Shown in pieces: positions 48,235-57,743 of a stretch of 64,000 bases of DNA. This DNA is from Xanthomonas dyei (GTDB lineage: Bacteria; Pseudomonadota; Gammaproteobacteria; Xanthomonadales; Xanthomonadaceae). The notes below the pieces were generated by a model. That model saw only the letters and a program-made list of their open reading frames with translations, did not search any database and was not told the origin of the DNA. Position 1 is the first letter of the stretch. The number at the start of each line of letters is the position of its first letter. Position numbers and translations under genes: made by a program. The stretch spans positions 1-64,000 of the forward strand of contig NZ_MDEE01000001.1 in assembly GCF_002939865.1 (NCBI RefSeq), given 5' to 3'.

Positions 48235-49541
48235 GCGCGCGCCTCCGCCAGTGCGCCACGCAAGCGCGAACCCCAGATGCCGTAAAACACGATGTACAGG
48301 TAGCACACCAGCGGCAGCACGAACGACTCATGCAGGCCGATACGATCCGCCAGCAAGCCCTGCAGATACGGCACGATCGCGCCACCCACAATGGCCATGA
48401 TCAACAGGCTGGATACGCGCCCGGTCAGCGGACCGAGCCGCTCGATGCCCAGGGTAAAGATGGTCGGGAACATGATCGAGTTGAACAGCCCGATCGCCAC
48501 CAGCGCATACACCGCCAGCATGCCACCACTGGCCATGGTCAGGCCCAGCAGGAAGGCATTGATGCCCGCAAATACCGACAGCAGCACGCGTGGCGACAGC
48601 TTGGCCAACAACGCCGAACCGATGAAGCGGCCGATCATCGCCAAGGTCCAGTACGCCGAGACGTACTTGGTCGCCTCGCGCTCGGTGAACCCGCCGATCT
48701 CAGGCAACGAGAAGTAATTGACCATCAGGCTGCCGATCGCCACTTCTGCGCCGACATAGAAGAAGATCGCCAGCACACCGAAGCGCACATGCGGGTGGCG
48801 CAGCGCATCCAGCAGCGAATGCTTGCTCTCTTCCTTCTGCGCGCCGGCATCGGTCAACGCGGGCAGACGGAACAGAAACACGAAGATCGCCAGCAGAAAC
48901 AGCACCACGCCCAGCCCGATGTAGGGGCCTTGCACGGCTTGCGCTTCCTGCACGCGATAGGCCAGCTGCTCGGCGTCCGGCAACGCCTTGAGCTGGTCGC
49001 CACTCATCACCGTGTTGGAGAGGATCAACCAGCCGCCCAGCAGCGGCGCAATCGCGGTCCCCAGCGAATTGAGCGCCTGTGCCAGGGTCAGCCGGCTGGA
49101 GGCACTGCGCTCCGGACCCAGCAACGCGACATACGGATTTGCCGCCACCTGCAGGATGGTGATGCCGGTCGCCAGCACGAACAACGCCCCCAGGAATGCG
49201 CCGTAGACACGCAGTTCCGCCGCCGGCCAGAAACCCAGCGCACCGACCGCCGCCACCGCCAGCCCGGCCACGATGCCCTGCTTGTAGCCCAGGCGATTGA
49301 CCAGCCAACCGGCCGGCAACGACATCAGGAAGTACGCACCGAAGAAGGTGAACTGCACCAGCATCGCCTGCGCAAAGTTCAGCTCGAACACCGCCTTCAG
49401 ATGCGGAATCAGGATGTCGTTGAGACAGGTGAGAAAGCCCCACATGAAAAAGATCGTGGTGACCACCGACAACGCGACGCCGTTGTTGACGGGCGCCTTG
49501 TTGCCGCTTGGCACAGTGGATTGCGTGGAAAGGGAAACCAT
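48231..49541 (-). CDS. gluP: MFS hexose transporter, FucP/GluP type
   Basis: A 436-residue inner-membrane sugar/proton symporter with about 12 hydrophobic segments. The family start FFMWGFLTCLNDILIPHLK (residues 31-49) and GITILQVAANPYVALLGPE near 125-143 mark the FucP/GluP/NagP group, which carries glucose, galactose, mannose or fucose. Neighbouring mannose-isomerase-like and fructokinase genes point to mannose or fructose as cargo, so gluP is a family symbol rather than a proven specificity. It starts 13 bases after the LacI-type stop. Confidence 0.88.
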   Translation of the reverse strand: MVSLSTQSTVPSGNKAPVNNGVALSVVTTIFFMWGFLTCLNDILIPHLKAVFELNFAQAMLVQFTFFGAYFLMSLPAGWLVNRLGYKQGIVAGLAVAAVGALGFWPAAELRVYGAFLGALFVLATGITILQVAANPYVALLGPERSASSRLTLAQALNSLGTAIAPLLGGWLILSNTVMSGDQLKALPDAEQLAYRVQEAQAVQGPYIGLGVVLFLLAIFVFLFRLPALTDAGAQKEESKHSLLDALRHPHVRFGVLAIFFYVGAEVAIGSLMVNYFSLPEIGGFTEREATKYVSAYWTLAMIGRFIGSALLAKLSPRVLLSVFAGINAFLLGLTMASGGMLAVYALVAIGLFNSIMFPTIFTLGIERLGPLTGRVSSLLIMAIVGGAIVPYLQGLLADRIGLHESFVLPLVCYLYIVFYGIWGSRLRGALAEARA

Positions 49542-49554
49542 AGGAGTTGCCTGG

Positions 49555-50694
49555 TCAGCGGCCTGAGGCCTTGGTGGGGGAATGGACGGGGGAATCGCTT
49601 GCGGGATGTTGCGAAGACACAGAGAGGAGTAAGGGCGCGCAGGCGCTACTCGCGCGGACCTTCAGCGCCACTGCAGCTGTCAGCCGTTGCGACGCCAGGT
49701 CCGGGCTGCCGATGCGCTGCAGCACCAGCTGCGCAGCTTGCTGGCCGCGCGCACGCGGATCGGCAGCCAGCGTGGTCAACGCCGGGGTAAACAACGCGGC
49801 TTCGGCGATGTCGTCGAAGCCGGTCACCGCGAAATCGCGACCCGGCACGCTGCCGTGCATCGCCAGCGCAGCCATCAGCCCAAGCGCAACGCTGTCGTTG
49901 TAGCAAACCGCCGCGGTCGCAGTATGGTCGGCGTTGTCGAGCATGCGCGTGCCACACAGTGCAGCGTCCTGACGATTGGGCGCCGACTCGACGTACTGCA
50001 CCGCCAGACCCGCACCGGACATCGCGCGCGTATAGCCGGCACGACGCTGCCGGCACGAGCTGGATTCGGCATGACCGCCGAAGAACACGATGTGCCGATG
50101 CCCTTGTGCAATCAGATGCGTGCAGGCCAGAAACGCACCCTGCTCGTTGTCCAGCTCCAACAGGTCCCAACCGGCCCCGTCCACCTCGCGATTGAACAGC
50201 ACCACGTTGCGCTGGCGGCCGAGCACCTGCGCCAGCGCCTGCGCCTGGCTGCCCTCGGCGGGCGACAGGATGATCCCCGCCGGCGTGTGCTCCATCAACG
50301 AGGTCAGTACCGCCTGTTGACGTTGCGTGGACTCGCCGGTGCTGCCCAGCAGCGTCACATAGCCGGCCGCGCCCAACGCTTCGTCAACGCCAGCTGCAAA
50401 CTCTGCGAAAAACGGGTTGGACAGATCGTTGATGACCAGCGCGATGCTGGACGAGGTACGCTGGCGCAGATTGGCCGCGGCCCGGTTGTAGACATAATGT
50501 TGCCGGTCCAGCTCGGCTTCCACCCGCGCGCGCGTGCTGGCATGCACCAGCGGGCTGCCCCGTAGCACCAGCGACACAGTCGCGCGCGACACGCCGATTG
50601 CGCCTGCGATGTCGCGCAGCGTCACCGCGCCACGCCGTGCCTGGCGCGCGTCGCCTGCCTCCGGTGCGACGGAGGTCTGCTTGGGACGCGTCAA
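49555..50694 (-). CDS. LacI-family transcriptional regulator of the hexose operon
   Basis: A LacI/GalR repressor: a winged DNA-reading head VTLRDIAGAIGVSRATVSLVLRGSPLV, the hinge and a periplasmic-binding-protein-like effector domain with FFAEFAAGVDEALGAAGY and VTGFDDIAEAALFTPALTT. There is no ATG near the head. TTG at 50694 (379 residues, GGGG upstream) is proposed; a TTG at 50754 lies inside the palindrome and a GTG at the head itself is also possible. As first gene of the run it should regulate itself and the transporter, kinase and isomerase genes. Confidence 0.86.
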   Translation of the reverse strand: MTRPKQTSVAPEAGDARQARRGAVTLRDIAGAIGVSRATVSLVLRGSPLVHASTRARVEAELDRQHYVYNRAAANLRQRTSSSIALVINDLSNPFFAEFAAGVDEALGAAGYVTLLGSTGESTQRQQAVLTSLMEHTPAGIILSPAEGSQAQALAQVLGRQRNVVLFNREVDGAGWDLLELDNEQGAFLACTHLIAQGHRHIVFFGGHAESSSCRQRRAGYTRAMSGAGLAVQYVESAPNRQDAALCGTRMLDNADHTATAAVCYNDSVALGLMAALAMHGSVPGRDFAVTGFDDIAEAALFTPALTTLAADPRARGQQAAQLVLQRIGSPDLASQRLTAAVALKVRASSACAPLLLSVSSQHPASDSPVHSPTKASGR

Positions 50695-50738
50695 GCGCCG
50701 GACCCCGCTGGGTGAAAAACGCGCATGTAATGGACTTG

Positions 50739-50756
50739 AATTGGATCGATCCAATT
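50739..50756. promoter_or_regulatory. LacI-type operator of the hexose operon
   Basis: Perfect 18-bp palindrome AATTGGATCGATCCAATT with the central CG typical of LacI-family operators, 45 bases before the proposed TTG start of the repressor gene. Confidence 0.82.
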
Positions 50757-50869
50757 AAGCCTTTTCCCGCCCTTCAATGCATGCGGCAGTGCAGCATGAG
50801 CAAGCTCACAGACACCGTGCGCAAGTGCCGCCACCGACCTCATCGGCGATGGTGGACTGCGACTTCCGA

Positions 50870-51718
50870 TTACTGAAAGGCGATCGACACCCCGATCCCG
50901 CCCTGCCAATCCGGGCTTTCCGAGGTCAACCCGCGCAGCACCGAGACATCCAGCTGCATCGCATGCGGTAGCTGCCAGGCGCCGCCGGCGCCGGCCACAC
51001 GCGAATGCTCGCTACCGGTATCCAGGCCCGCTTCCACATAACTGCTGAAATGCTCGCCCGAGAAGAACGTGTAGTTGGGCGAAAACGTCCAGGTGTGCCC
51101 GTCGTTGTCGCGTGCATAATTGACGTACAACGCCAACGCGCGCTGCTGCGCCAGATCCCACGATGCAGTCACCCCGAGCTCGCGGGAATAGCCATCGCTG
51201 AAAGCGGGGCTGCCGGTCGGCACGTGATAGGTGCCCAGTGCCGCCCAATGGAAACTCTCCGATCGCGACGGCAAGACAACCTTCAACCCGACATGGCTAT
51301 CGCCGCCGCCGCGCACACGCGCACCACCGCCGTGCTGCCAGTTGTAGCTGTCGCTGCCCAGCTGCAGCTCCACATGCTCGGATACTCCAAAACGCAGCAC
51401 CGTGTCGGCGGTATACAGCGTTGTGCGCTGACCATCCGCACGGTCGGTACTGGCATCCGGCAAGCCCTGCTCCCACGCGAATGCGCCGGGCTGCAGCACC
51501 TCGGCAGCGAACGGGATACCGGGACGGTCGAACGCCGGAGCGTCTTGCGACTGCGCAGATGCATGCGGACTCACACCACAGCAGAGCGCAAACACGACGC
51601 CGGCCGACGCAACCAGGCGACCGGCATGCAAACGCAGCGCATCAGGTGCGGCCGATGAAACCGATTCGCTAGCGCAGGACTTCACACATTTTGAGGGCAT
51701 GGACATAGGCGGCACCAT
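50870..51718 (-). CDS. Putative outer-membrane beta-barrel protein (transporter, phenol MetA-like)
   Basis: A 282-residue exported protein. A long N-region precedes a hydrophobic segment (GRLVASAGVVFALCCGVSPHASA). The mature part alternates strands such as TVLRFGVSEHVELQLGSDSYNW, SHVGLKVVLPS, ALALYVNYARD and WTFSPNYTFFSGEHFSSYVEAG, and ends GIGVSIAFQ, consistent with a barrel. This pattern matches the MetA-pathway-of-phenol-degradation/transporter family, which has no proven general role. Start ATG 51718 is uncertain; 51706 and 51700 are alternatives. Confidence 0.65.
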   Translation of the reverse strand: MVPPMSMPSKCVKSCASESVSSAAPDALRLHAGRLVASAGVVFALCCGVSPHASAQSQDAPAFDRPGIPFAAEVLQPGAFAWEQGLPDASTDRADGQRTTLYTADTVLRFGVSEHVELQLGSDSYNWQHGGGARVRGGGDSHVGLKVVLPSRSESFHWAALGTYHVPTGSPAFSDGYSRELGVTASWDLAQQRALALYVNYARDNDGHTWTFSPNYTFFSGEHFSSYVEAGLDTGSEHSRVAGAGGAWQLPHAMQLDVSVLRGLTSESPDWQGGIGVSIAFQ

Positions 51719-52146
51719 CGGGAAGTGAGCAACAACGCACCAGACAGAAAGCCTGCGTGCGCCAATCTGTCATGGCGCGCATAGTGCGGCCCCAGCCGTG
51801 ACCAGCTTGTATAGCGAGCGTACTCCCGACGCTGGTCCACAACAGGCCGCTGAAACGGCAATCCAAGCAAATCCACAGCAATGCTCGGCCTCGGTAAGTG
51901 ATTGCGACTATTCGTGTTACTTGTCGCCCTACAAAAGTGCGTCGATGGCAGGCTTGGGCGGCGATCGATTTTTCGGCCGACCCTAGATGCAGCGTGCAGC
52001 GATCAACCGCGGTACACGAGACGCTATGAAACGGGCTGCGCCAGCTTGACGTAAGCGCACCCAACGTTGCATGGCCCGCGAAAGCACCGCAAACACAAAG
52101 GCACCCGACAGGTGCCCACGTGTCACATTATCGCTGGATTACGGCA
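51719..52146. other. Gene-free interval
   Basis: No coding region is supported. An imperfect long hairpin (GACCAGC at about 51800, GCTGGTC at about 51832) and the DUF2058 terminator at 52089-52116 are the only structures noticed. Confidence 0.5.
52089..52116 (-). terminator. Probable terminator of the ugd-slyX-DUF2058 run
   Basis: Stem GGCACC/GGTGCC (52100-52105 with 52111-52116), followed on the minus strand by TTTGTGTTT, 30 bases after the DUF2058 stop. Confidence 0.55.
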
Positions 52147-52884
52147 TCACCAGACCAGATCGTCGGGCACCTGATACTTCGGATCGGCGTACGGGTCGTC
52201 GCCTGCCGGTGCATTCGGGTCCACCTTCAGGGCCACCGACGGTGCGAATACGGATTCGGCTTCGGCGAGCACCTGCGCGGTCACCAGCAGATAGCGCCCG
52301 TTGAGTTGCAGCACGCCCAGCTCGCCGGCATTGAGCGCCTTGAGCTGATCGGCGGTGACATAGATGCGCTTGATCTTGCCGCCATAGGGGAAATGCCGAG
52401 CGATGTCGGCATCGGCCTGGTTCAGGCCTTTGTCCTTGAGCAGCTCTTCGAGCTTGGCCTTGGCTTCGCGACGCAGGCGTGCTTCTTCCTGCTTCACGCG
52501 CTCGGCTTCGATGCGCTCGTCCTTTTCGCGTTGCGCACGAATCGCATAGGCCTTGGCCAGGTCGATGTCCTCGCGCGTGCGCGCCGGCCTGGGGCCGCGT
52601 CGGTCGGCATTGGGATGTTGCGGACGTGGCGACGCTGCCGGCTTGCCATCATGCCGCCGGTCGGGCCTGCCATCGTTTTTACGTTCGCTGGTTGCATCGG
52701 TCGCCGCAGCGGCGTGTGGCCGCTGCGGTCCCCTGCCCTGGCCACCCGGCCGGTTGCCGCCGGGTGCGGGCTTGCCACCGTTGCCATGGTGACGCGCGGC
52801 AGACCGTGCGTCGGGTTTGCGTTCGGGCTTGGGCGCGGACTTGAAGCCCAGGCCAAGCAACTGGTCACGTAAGGTATCGCTCAT
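52147..52884 (-). CDS. DUF2058 (YaiL-type) nucleoprotein-like protein
   Basis: A 245-residue protein. It starts MSDTLRDQLLGLGFK and has a long basic, Pro/Gly/Arg-rich linker (about 20-110). A charged coiled coil follows (EDIDLAKAYAIRAQREKDER), and the conserved DUF2058 C-terminal domain reads FPYGGKIKRIYVTADQLKAL. Function unknown; the basic linker suggests nucleic-acid binding. ATG 52884 matches the family start. It lies 18 bases after slyX. Confidence 0.87.
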   Translation of the reverse strand: MSDTLRDQLLGLGFKSAPKPERKPDARSAARHHGNGGKPAPGGNRPGGQGRGPQRPHAAAATDATSERKNDGRPDRRHDGKPAASPRPQHPNADRRGPRPARTREDIDLAKAYAIRAQREKDERIEAERVKQEEARLRREAKAKLEELLKDKGLNQADADIARHFPYGGKIKRIYVTADQLKALNAGELGVLQLNGRYLLVTAQVLAEAESVFAPSVALKVDPNAPAGDDPYADPKYQVPDDLVW

Positions 52885-52902
52885 GGCGGTGGCAATCTGC
52901 AA

Positions 52903-53131
52903 TCAATAGTGCGGAGGCGGCGGTTCGTCCGCTGCATCGGCAAACAACGTGGAGCGCACCTTGCCCAGATCCTCGAGCAGGTGGCGGATCAGTTCGGCGT
53001 TGCGGGCGCCCGTCAAACGGGCGTCCGCAAGCGCTTCACTCAGTTCGTTGAGCGCCTGCTCCTGGAAGGAGAGGCGCGTTTCCAGTTCCACCAACCGCGC
53101 GTCCAGTTCCTGGTCGCGCGGCGAGAGTTGC

Positions 53132-53139
<8 letters not shown>
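52903..53139 (-). CDS. slyX: SlyX protein
   Basis: A 78-residue coiled-coil protein ([22 protein letters not shown]) with the hallmark PPPPHY C-terminus. Its role is unknown. Start [10 protein letters not shown] at 53139 lies inside the end of ugd (8-base overlap), suggesting coupling. Confidence 0.95.
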
Positions 53140-54478
<1,339 letters not shown>

Positions 54479-54502
54479 GGGTGGGGGTACTCCTGTGGGG
54501 GA

Positions 54503-55474
54503 TCAGGGAAGGATACCCATCAGTTCGACATCGAACGTCAACGTTGCGTCCGGTCCGATCGGCCCCCCTTGCGTGCCGTTCGGGCCATAGGCCAAGTTGG
54601 ATGGAATCCAGAAACGATATTTCGAACCGACCGGCATCAAGGCGACGCCCTCGGTCCAACCGGGAATGACTTGATCCAGACCGAACTCGGCCGGCTGGCC
54701 GCGCTGATACGAACTGTCGAAGACCTGCCCATTGAGCAGCTTGCCTTCGTAGTTCACGCGCACTTTGCTGGTCCGCATCGGGCGTTCGCCGCTGCCCTGG
54801 CGCAGCACCATGTACTGCAGGCCGGACGCGGTGGTGATCACGCCTTTTTCGGTTTTGTTCTTGGCAAGGAAGGCGTTGCCTTCTTCGCGATTCTTCGCGC
54901 CGGCAGCGCCCTGCTTGGCAGAAGCGAAGGCCTGCATGGTGGCGGCCGCTTCCTGCTGGGTCAGACGCGTGGTGCCCTTGGCGAACACGGTACGCACCGC
55001 TTCCATCAGGGTCGACAGATCGATCTCGTCCTTGATGCCTGCCAGCGACGGGCCGACAGCGCGGTCGCCGAGCATCAGGCCGACATTTTCCTTGGACGGG
55101 GTGGCCGGCGTGGAACCCGGCGCCATGCCCGGCACCTGCTGGCCGTTACGGGCAGCGAGTGCGGTGCGCAATGCGGTATCGGTGGCCTGAGTCTGCTCGT
55201 CGGACAACAGCGGCTTGCCACCCTTGAATGCATTTTCGATGGCGCGTTGCATGGCGCTCAGATCGATGTCCTGGGCAATCGGCTCGAACGAGCGCGCCAC
55301 GTCCATACCGATGGCGTAGCTGACGTTGTCGCGCGTGCTCTTCTCAGACGATGCATTCAAAACTGGCTTCTCCTTGGTGGCCGCTGCGGCCGGTTGCTGC
55401 GACATCGCCGGCATCGAAGCCGTCATTGCCACCATCAGTAGCGACGCCGCCGCGCCGCGCTTTCCCATCTTCAT
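54503..55474 (-). CDS. fkpA: FkpA-type peptidyl-prolyl isomerase with two FKBP_N regions
   Basis: A 323-residue periplasmic isomerase with signal peptide (ending MPAMSQ). Two FKBP_N-like helical regions occur in a row, NVSYAIGMDVARSFEPIAQDIDL and NVGLMLGDRAVGPSLAGIKDEIDL, whereas FkpA normally has one. The C-terminal FKBP domain is complete: VRVNYEGKLLNGQVFDSS, VIPGWTEGVALMPVGSKYRFW, LAYGPNG and FDVELMGILP. ATG 55474 (MKMGKRG) has GGAAG about 8 bases upstream. It is 24 bases upstream of ugd but functionally unrelated. Confidence 0.9.
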   Translation of the reverse strand: MKMGKRGAAASLLMVAMTASMPAMSQQPAAAATKEKPVLNASSEKSTRDNVSYAIGMDVARSFEPIAQDIDLSAMQRAIENAFKGGKPLLSDEQTQATDTALRTALAARNGQQVPGMAPGSTPATPSKENVGLMLGDRAVGPSLAGIKDEIDLSTLMEAVRTVFAKGTTRLTQQEAAATMQAFASAKQGAAGAKNREEGNAFLAKNKTEKGVITTASGLQYMVLRQGSGERPMRTSKVRVNYEGKLLNGQVFDSSYQRGQPAEFGLDQVIPGWTEGVALMPVGSKYRFWIPSNLAYGPNGTQGGPIGPDATLTFDVELMGILP

Positions 55475-55564
55475 TCGATGCACTTCCCGAAAGTGAAAAG
55501 ACACGCCACCGACGGCGCTGAACACGCATTGTCGCATGCGCACGCGGCGTTGCGAGAGCCGCGC

Positions 55565-56122
55565 TCAGCGCGACGGCGCATTGAGCTCGCGTTCGATCGC
55601 AGCCAGCACGCTCGGATCGTCCGGTTTGATCTTGCTGGGGAACTGCGCCACCACCCGCCCATCGCGACTAATCAAATACTTGTGGAAGTTCCAACCCGGC
55701 GCCACGCCCGTTGCCTGCGTCAACCGCTGATACAGCGGCGTCGCATCCTTGCCCAGCACGTGCACCTTCTCAAACATCGGGAACTTGACGCCATAGGTCA
55801 GCGTGCAGAATTCCTGGATCTGCTTCTCAGATCCGGGTTCCTGTCCCTGGAAATCGTTGGATGGAAAGCCCAGCACCGCAAACCCGCGGCTGGCGAAGCG
55901 TTGGTTGAGCGCTTCCAGACCTTCGTACTGCGGCGTGTATCCGCATTTGCTGGCGGTATTGACCACCATCACCACCTTGCCGCCGTAACTCCGGTTCAGG
56001 TTGATTGGCGCCTTGCCGGCCAGCGGGCGGTAGTCCAGATCCAGCAACGGCGCCGTGGCGGCCAGCGCGGAGCTGGCAAAAAAGCCAGCAAATACAACGA
56101 CCAATAAACGTTTGAGCAGCAT
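55565..56122 (-). CDS. Periplasmic glutathione peroxidase (Cys type)
   Basis: A 185-residue peroxidase of the GPx/BtuE family with a Sec signal peptide (MLLKRLLVVVFAGFFASSALA). The catalytic tetrad is C60 (VNTASKCGYTPQ), Q94 (FQGQEPGS), W144 and N145 (PGWNFHKYL). It is a cysteine enzyme and probably uses thioredoxin-like donors in the periplasm. GAGGG precedes the ATG by 7 bases. It diverges from the GntR/ABC operon. Confidence 0.93.
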   Translation of the reverse strand: MLLKRLLVVVFAGFFASSALAATAPLLDLDYRPLAGKAPINLNRSYGGKVVMVVNTASKCGYTPQYEGLEALNQRFASRGFAVLGFPSNDFQGQEPGSEKQIQEFCTLTYGVKFPMFEKVHVLGKDATPLYQRLTQATGVAPGWNFHKYLISRDGRVVAQFPSKIKPDDPSVLAAIERELNAPSR

Positions 56123-56192
56123 TGGCAGGCCCTCGAAGATGATGCGGCACCCGGTTTTGCGCAGGGTGCCATCAGTTGGGTGTGACAGACAG

Positions 56193-56220
56193 TTGACTGC
56201 CTGCGTGTCGGTGTTATAGT
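56193..56220 (+). promoter_or_regulatory. Promoter of the GntR/ABC operon
   Basis: TTGACT (56193-56198), a 16-base spacer and TATAGT (56215-56220). The -10 box lies within the inverted repeat at 56211-56227. Confidence 0.7.
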
Positions 56221-56227
56221 TTAATAC
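56211..56227. promoter_or_regulatory. Probable YtrA-type GntR operator
   Basis: GTGTTATAGTTTAATAC: arms GTGTTA and TAATAC with one mismatch around a 5-base centre. It has the GT...AC ends reported for YtrA-subfamily GntR sites and overlaps the -10 box of the operon that encodes such a regulator. Confidence 0.66.
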
Positions 56228-56257
56228 AACACCAGTCATCCAACGCAGGGGGAAAGC

Positions 56258-56506
56258 ATGAACAGCACACGTGTCACGCGACCAGTTCCGCTGTTGCTGT
56301 TCGGCAGCACCCTGTTTGCCATTGGTTGGCTGGGAGCCGCTTCCAGTCAGGTCACGGAGTCCGGCGCCGATTATGGCGTGTCGGAGGCGGTTACGGAAAA
56401 CGCGACAACTCCCCCCGAGGAGCGCACCCGGCCTGGCCGGCACCTGCGCGCTTCGCTGTCGATGCCCTATTTCTCCTTCGCGCAGGTTCTGCGTCCACGG
56501 AGCTGA
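56258..56506 (+). CDS. Small single-span or exported protein, unknown
   Basis: An 82-residue protein with an N-terminal hydrophobic segment (VPLLLFGSTLFAIGWLGAASS) and a charged, unremarkable rest. Its stop is 2 bases before the GntR start, and it is first behind the promoter, so it is probably a real member of the operon. GGGGG lies 7 bases before the ATG. Not recognised. Confidence 0.68.
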   Translation: MNSTRVTRPVPLLLFGSTLFAIGWLGAASSQVTESGADYGVSEAVTENATTPPEERTRPGRHLRASLSMPYFSFAQVLRPRS

Positions 56507-56508
56507 CC

Positions 56509-56871
56509 ATGAACGACATCCAATGGAGCGACGGCGCTCCCATCTACCGCCAACTCAAGGAACGGGTCATTGCCATGATGCTCGATGGAATCCTCAAACC
56601 CGGCGACGCCCTGCCTTCGGTGCGCCAGGTGGCGGCGGACTACCAACTCAATCCCATCACCGTCTCGCGCGCCTACCAGGAGTTGGCCGACGAGAACCTG
56701 GTGGAAAAACGCCGCGGTCTGGGCATGTTCATGACCCCGGAAGCCGCACAGAAGCTGCGCGGAAGCGAACGCGACCGCTTCTTGAACGAAGAATGGCCGG
56801 CGGTACTGGAACGCATCCAGCGCCTGGGCCTGTCCATCGACGATCTGTTGCCACAGGGGAAAACACCATGA
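56509..56871 (+). CDS. GntR-family repressor, YtrA subfamily
   Basis: A 120-residue regulator. The winged helix (about 10-75) reads APIYRQLKERVIAMMLDGIL, then PGDALPSVRQVAADYQLNP and ITVSRAYQELADENLVEKRR. Only about 45 residues follow, the short tail typical of the YtrA subgroup, which controls adjacent ABC transporter genes. GGAG lies 5 bases before the ATG. Its stop overlaps the ATPase start (ATGA, 56868-56871). Confidence 0.92.
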   Translation: MNDIQWSDGAPIYRQLKERVIAMMLDGILKPGDALPSVRQVAADYQLNPITVSRAYQELADENLVEKRRGLGMFMTPEAAQKLRGSERDRFLNEEWPAVLERIQRLGLSIDDLLPQGKTP

Positions 56872-57743
56872 CCGCCGTCTCCACCGACCATGTCGTCGAC
56901 GCACGTGGCCTGCGCAAGGCCTACAAACATCGGCTGGCGCTGGACAACACCAGCTTCACCATCGCCCCCGGCCGCATCGTCGGATTGATCGGCCCCAACG
57001 GTGCCGGCAAGACCACCGCGCTCAAGGCCGTGCTGGGCCTGACCGACTTCGACGGCGACTTGAAGGTGCTTGGCATGGACCCGCGCACCGAGCGCAACGC
57101 GCTGATGAACGAGGTCTGCTTCATCGCCGACGTGGCGGTGTTGCCGCGCTGGTTGCGGGTGGGCGAAGCGATCGACTTCGTGGCGGGCGTGCATCCGCGT
57201 TTTGATCGCGCCAAGTGCGAGCGCTTTTTGGCCAACACCCAGCTCAATCGCAAATCGCGGGTCCGCGAGTTGTCCAAGGGCATGATCGTGCAGCTGCATC
57301 TGGCGCTGGTGATGGCCATCGATGCGCGCATCCTGGTGCTGGACGAGCCCACGCTGGGCCTGGACATCCTGTATCGCAAGCAGTTCTACCAGCGCTTGCT
57401 GGAGGATTACTTCGACGAGCAGAAGACCATCATGGTCACCACCCACCAGGTCGAAGAGATCGAACACATCCTCACTGATGTGATGTTCATCCGCGACGGC
57501 CGCATCGTACTCACCGCCGACATGGAAGACGTGGCGCAGCGCTACACCGAAGTGCTGGTCGGTACCGAACACCTGGAGACTGCGCGCGCCCTGACCCCGA
57601 TCGACGAACGCGCCCTGCCCTTCGGCAAGACCGTGATGCTGTTCGATGGCGTACCCAAGGATCAGCTCGCCCGCTTCGGCGAAACCCGCAATCCCGGCCT
57701 GGCCGACCTGTTTGTTGCCGTCATGAAGGGGACCTACGCATGA
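56868..57743 (+). CDS. ABC transporter ATPase (YtrB-like)
   Basis: A 291-residue ABC ATPase with Walker A GPNGAGKTT, a degenerate signature ELSKGMIVQLHLAL, Walker B LVLDEPTLGLD and the switch histidine in VTTHQVEE. It pairs with the permease gene that overlaps its stop (ATGA, 57740-57743). Such GntR-ATPase-permease sets in other bacteria respond to cell-envelope stress; the substrate here is unknown. Confidence 0.92.
   Translation: MTAVSTDHVVDARGLRKAYKHRLALDNTSFTIAPGRIVGLIGPNGAGKTTALKAVLGLTDFDGDLKVLGMDPRTERNALMNEVCFIADVAVLPRWLRVGEAIDFVAGVHPRFDRAKCERFLANTQLNRKSRVRELSKGMIVQLHLALVMAIDARILVLDEPTLGLDILYRKQFYQRLLEDYFDEQKTIMVTTHQVEEIEHILTDVMFIRDGRIVLTADMEDVAQRYTEVLVGTEHLETARALTPIDERALPFGKTVMLFDGVPKDQLARFGETRNPGLADLFVAVMKGTYA

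Noticed and set aside
48090-49790. 566-codon plus-strand frame
   Set aside because: Antisense to the transporter and fructokinase genes; low-complexity R/Q/H-rich translation typical of a shadow.
51669-52064. 131-codon minus-strand frame upstream of the outer-membrane protein gene
   Set aside because: Composition and lack of motif or ribosome site do not support coding; left as a gene-free gap.
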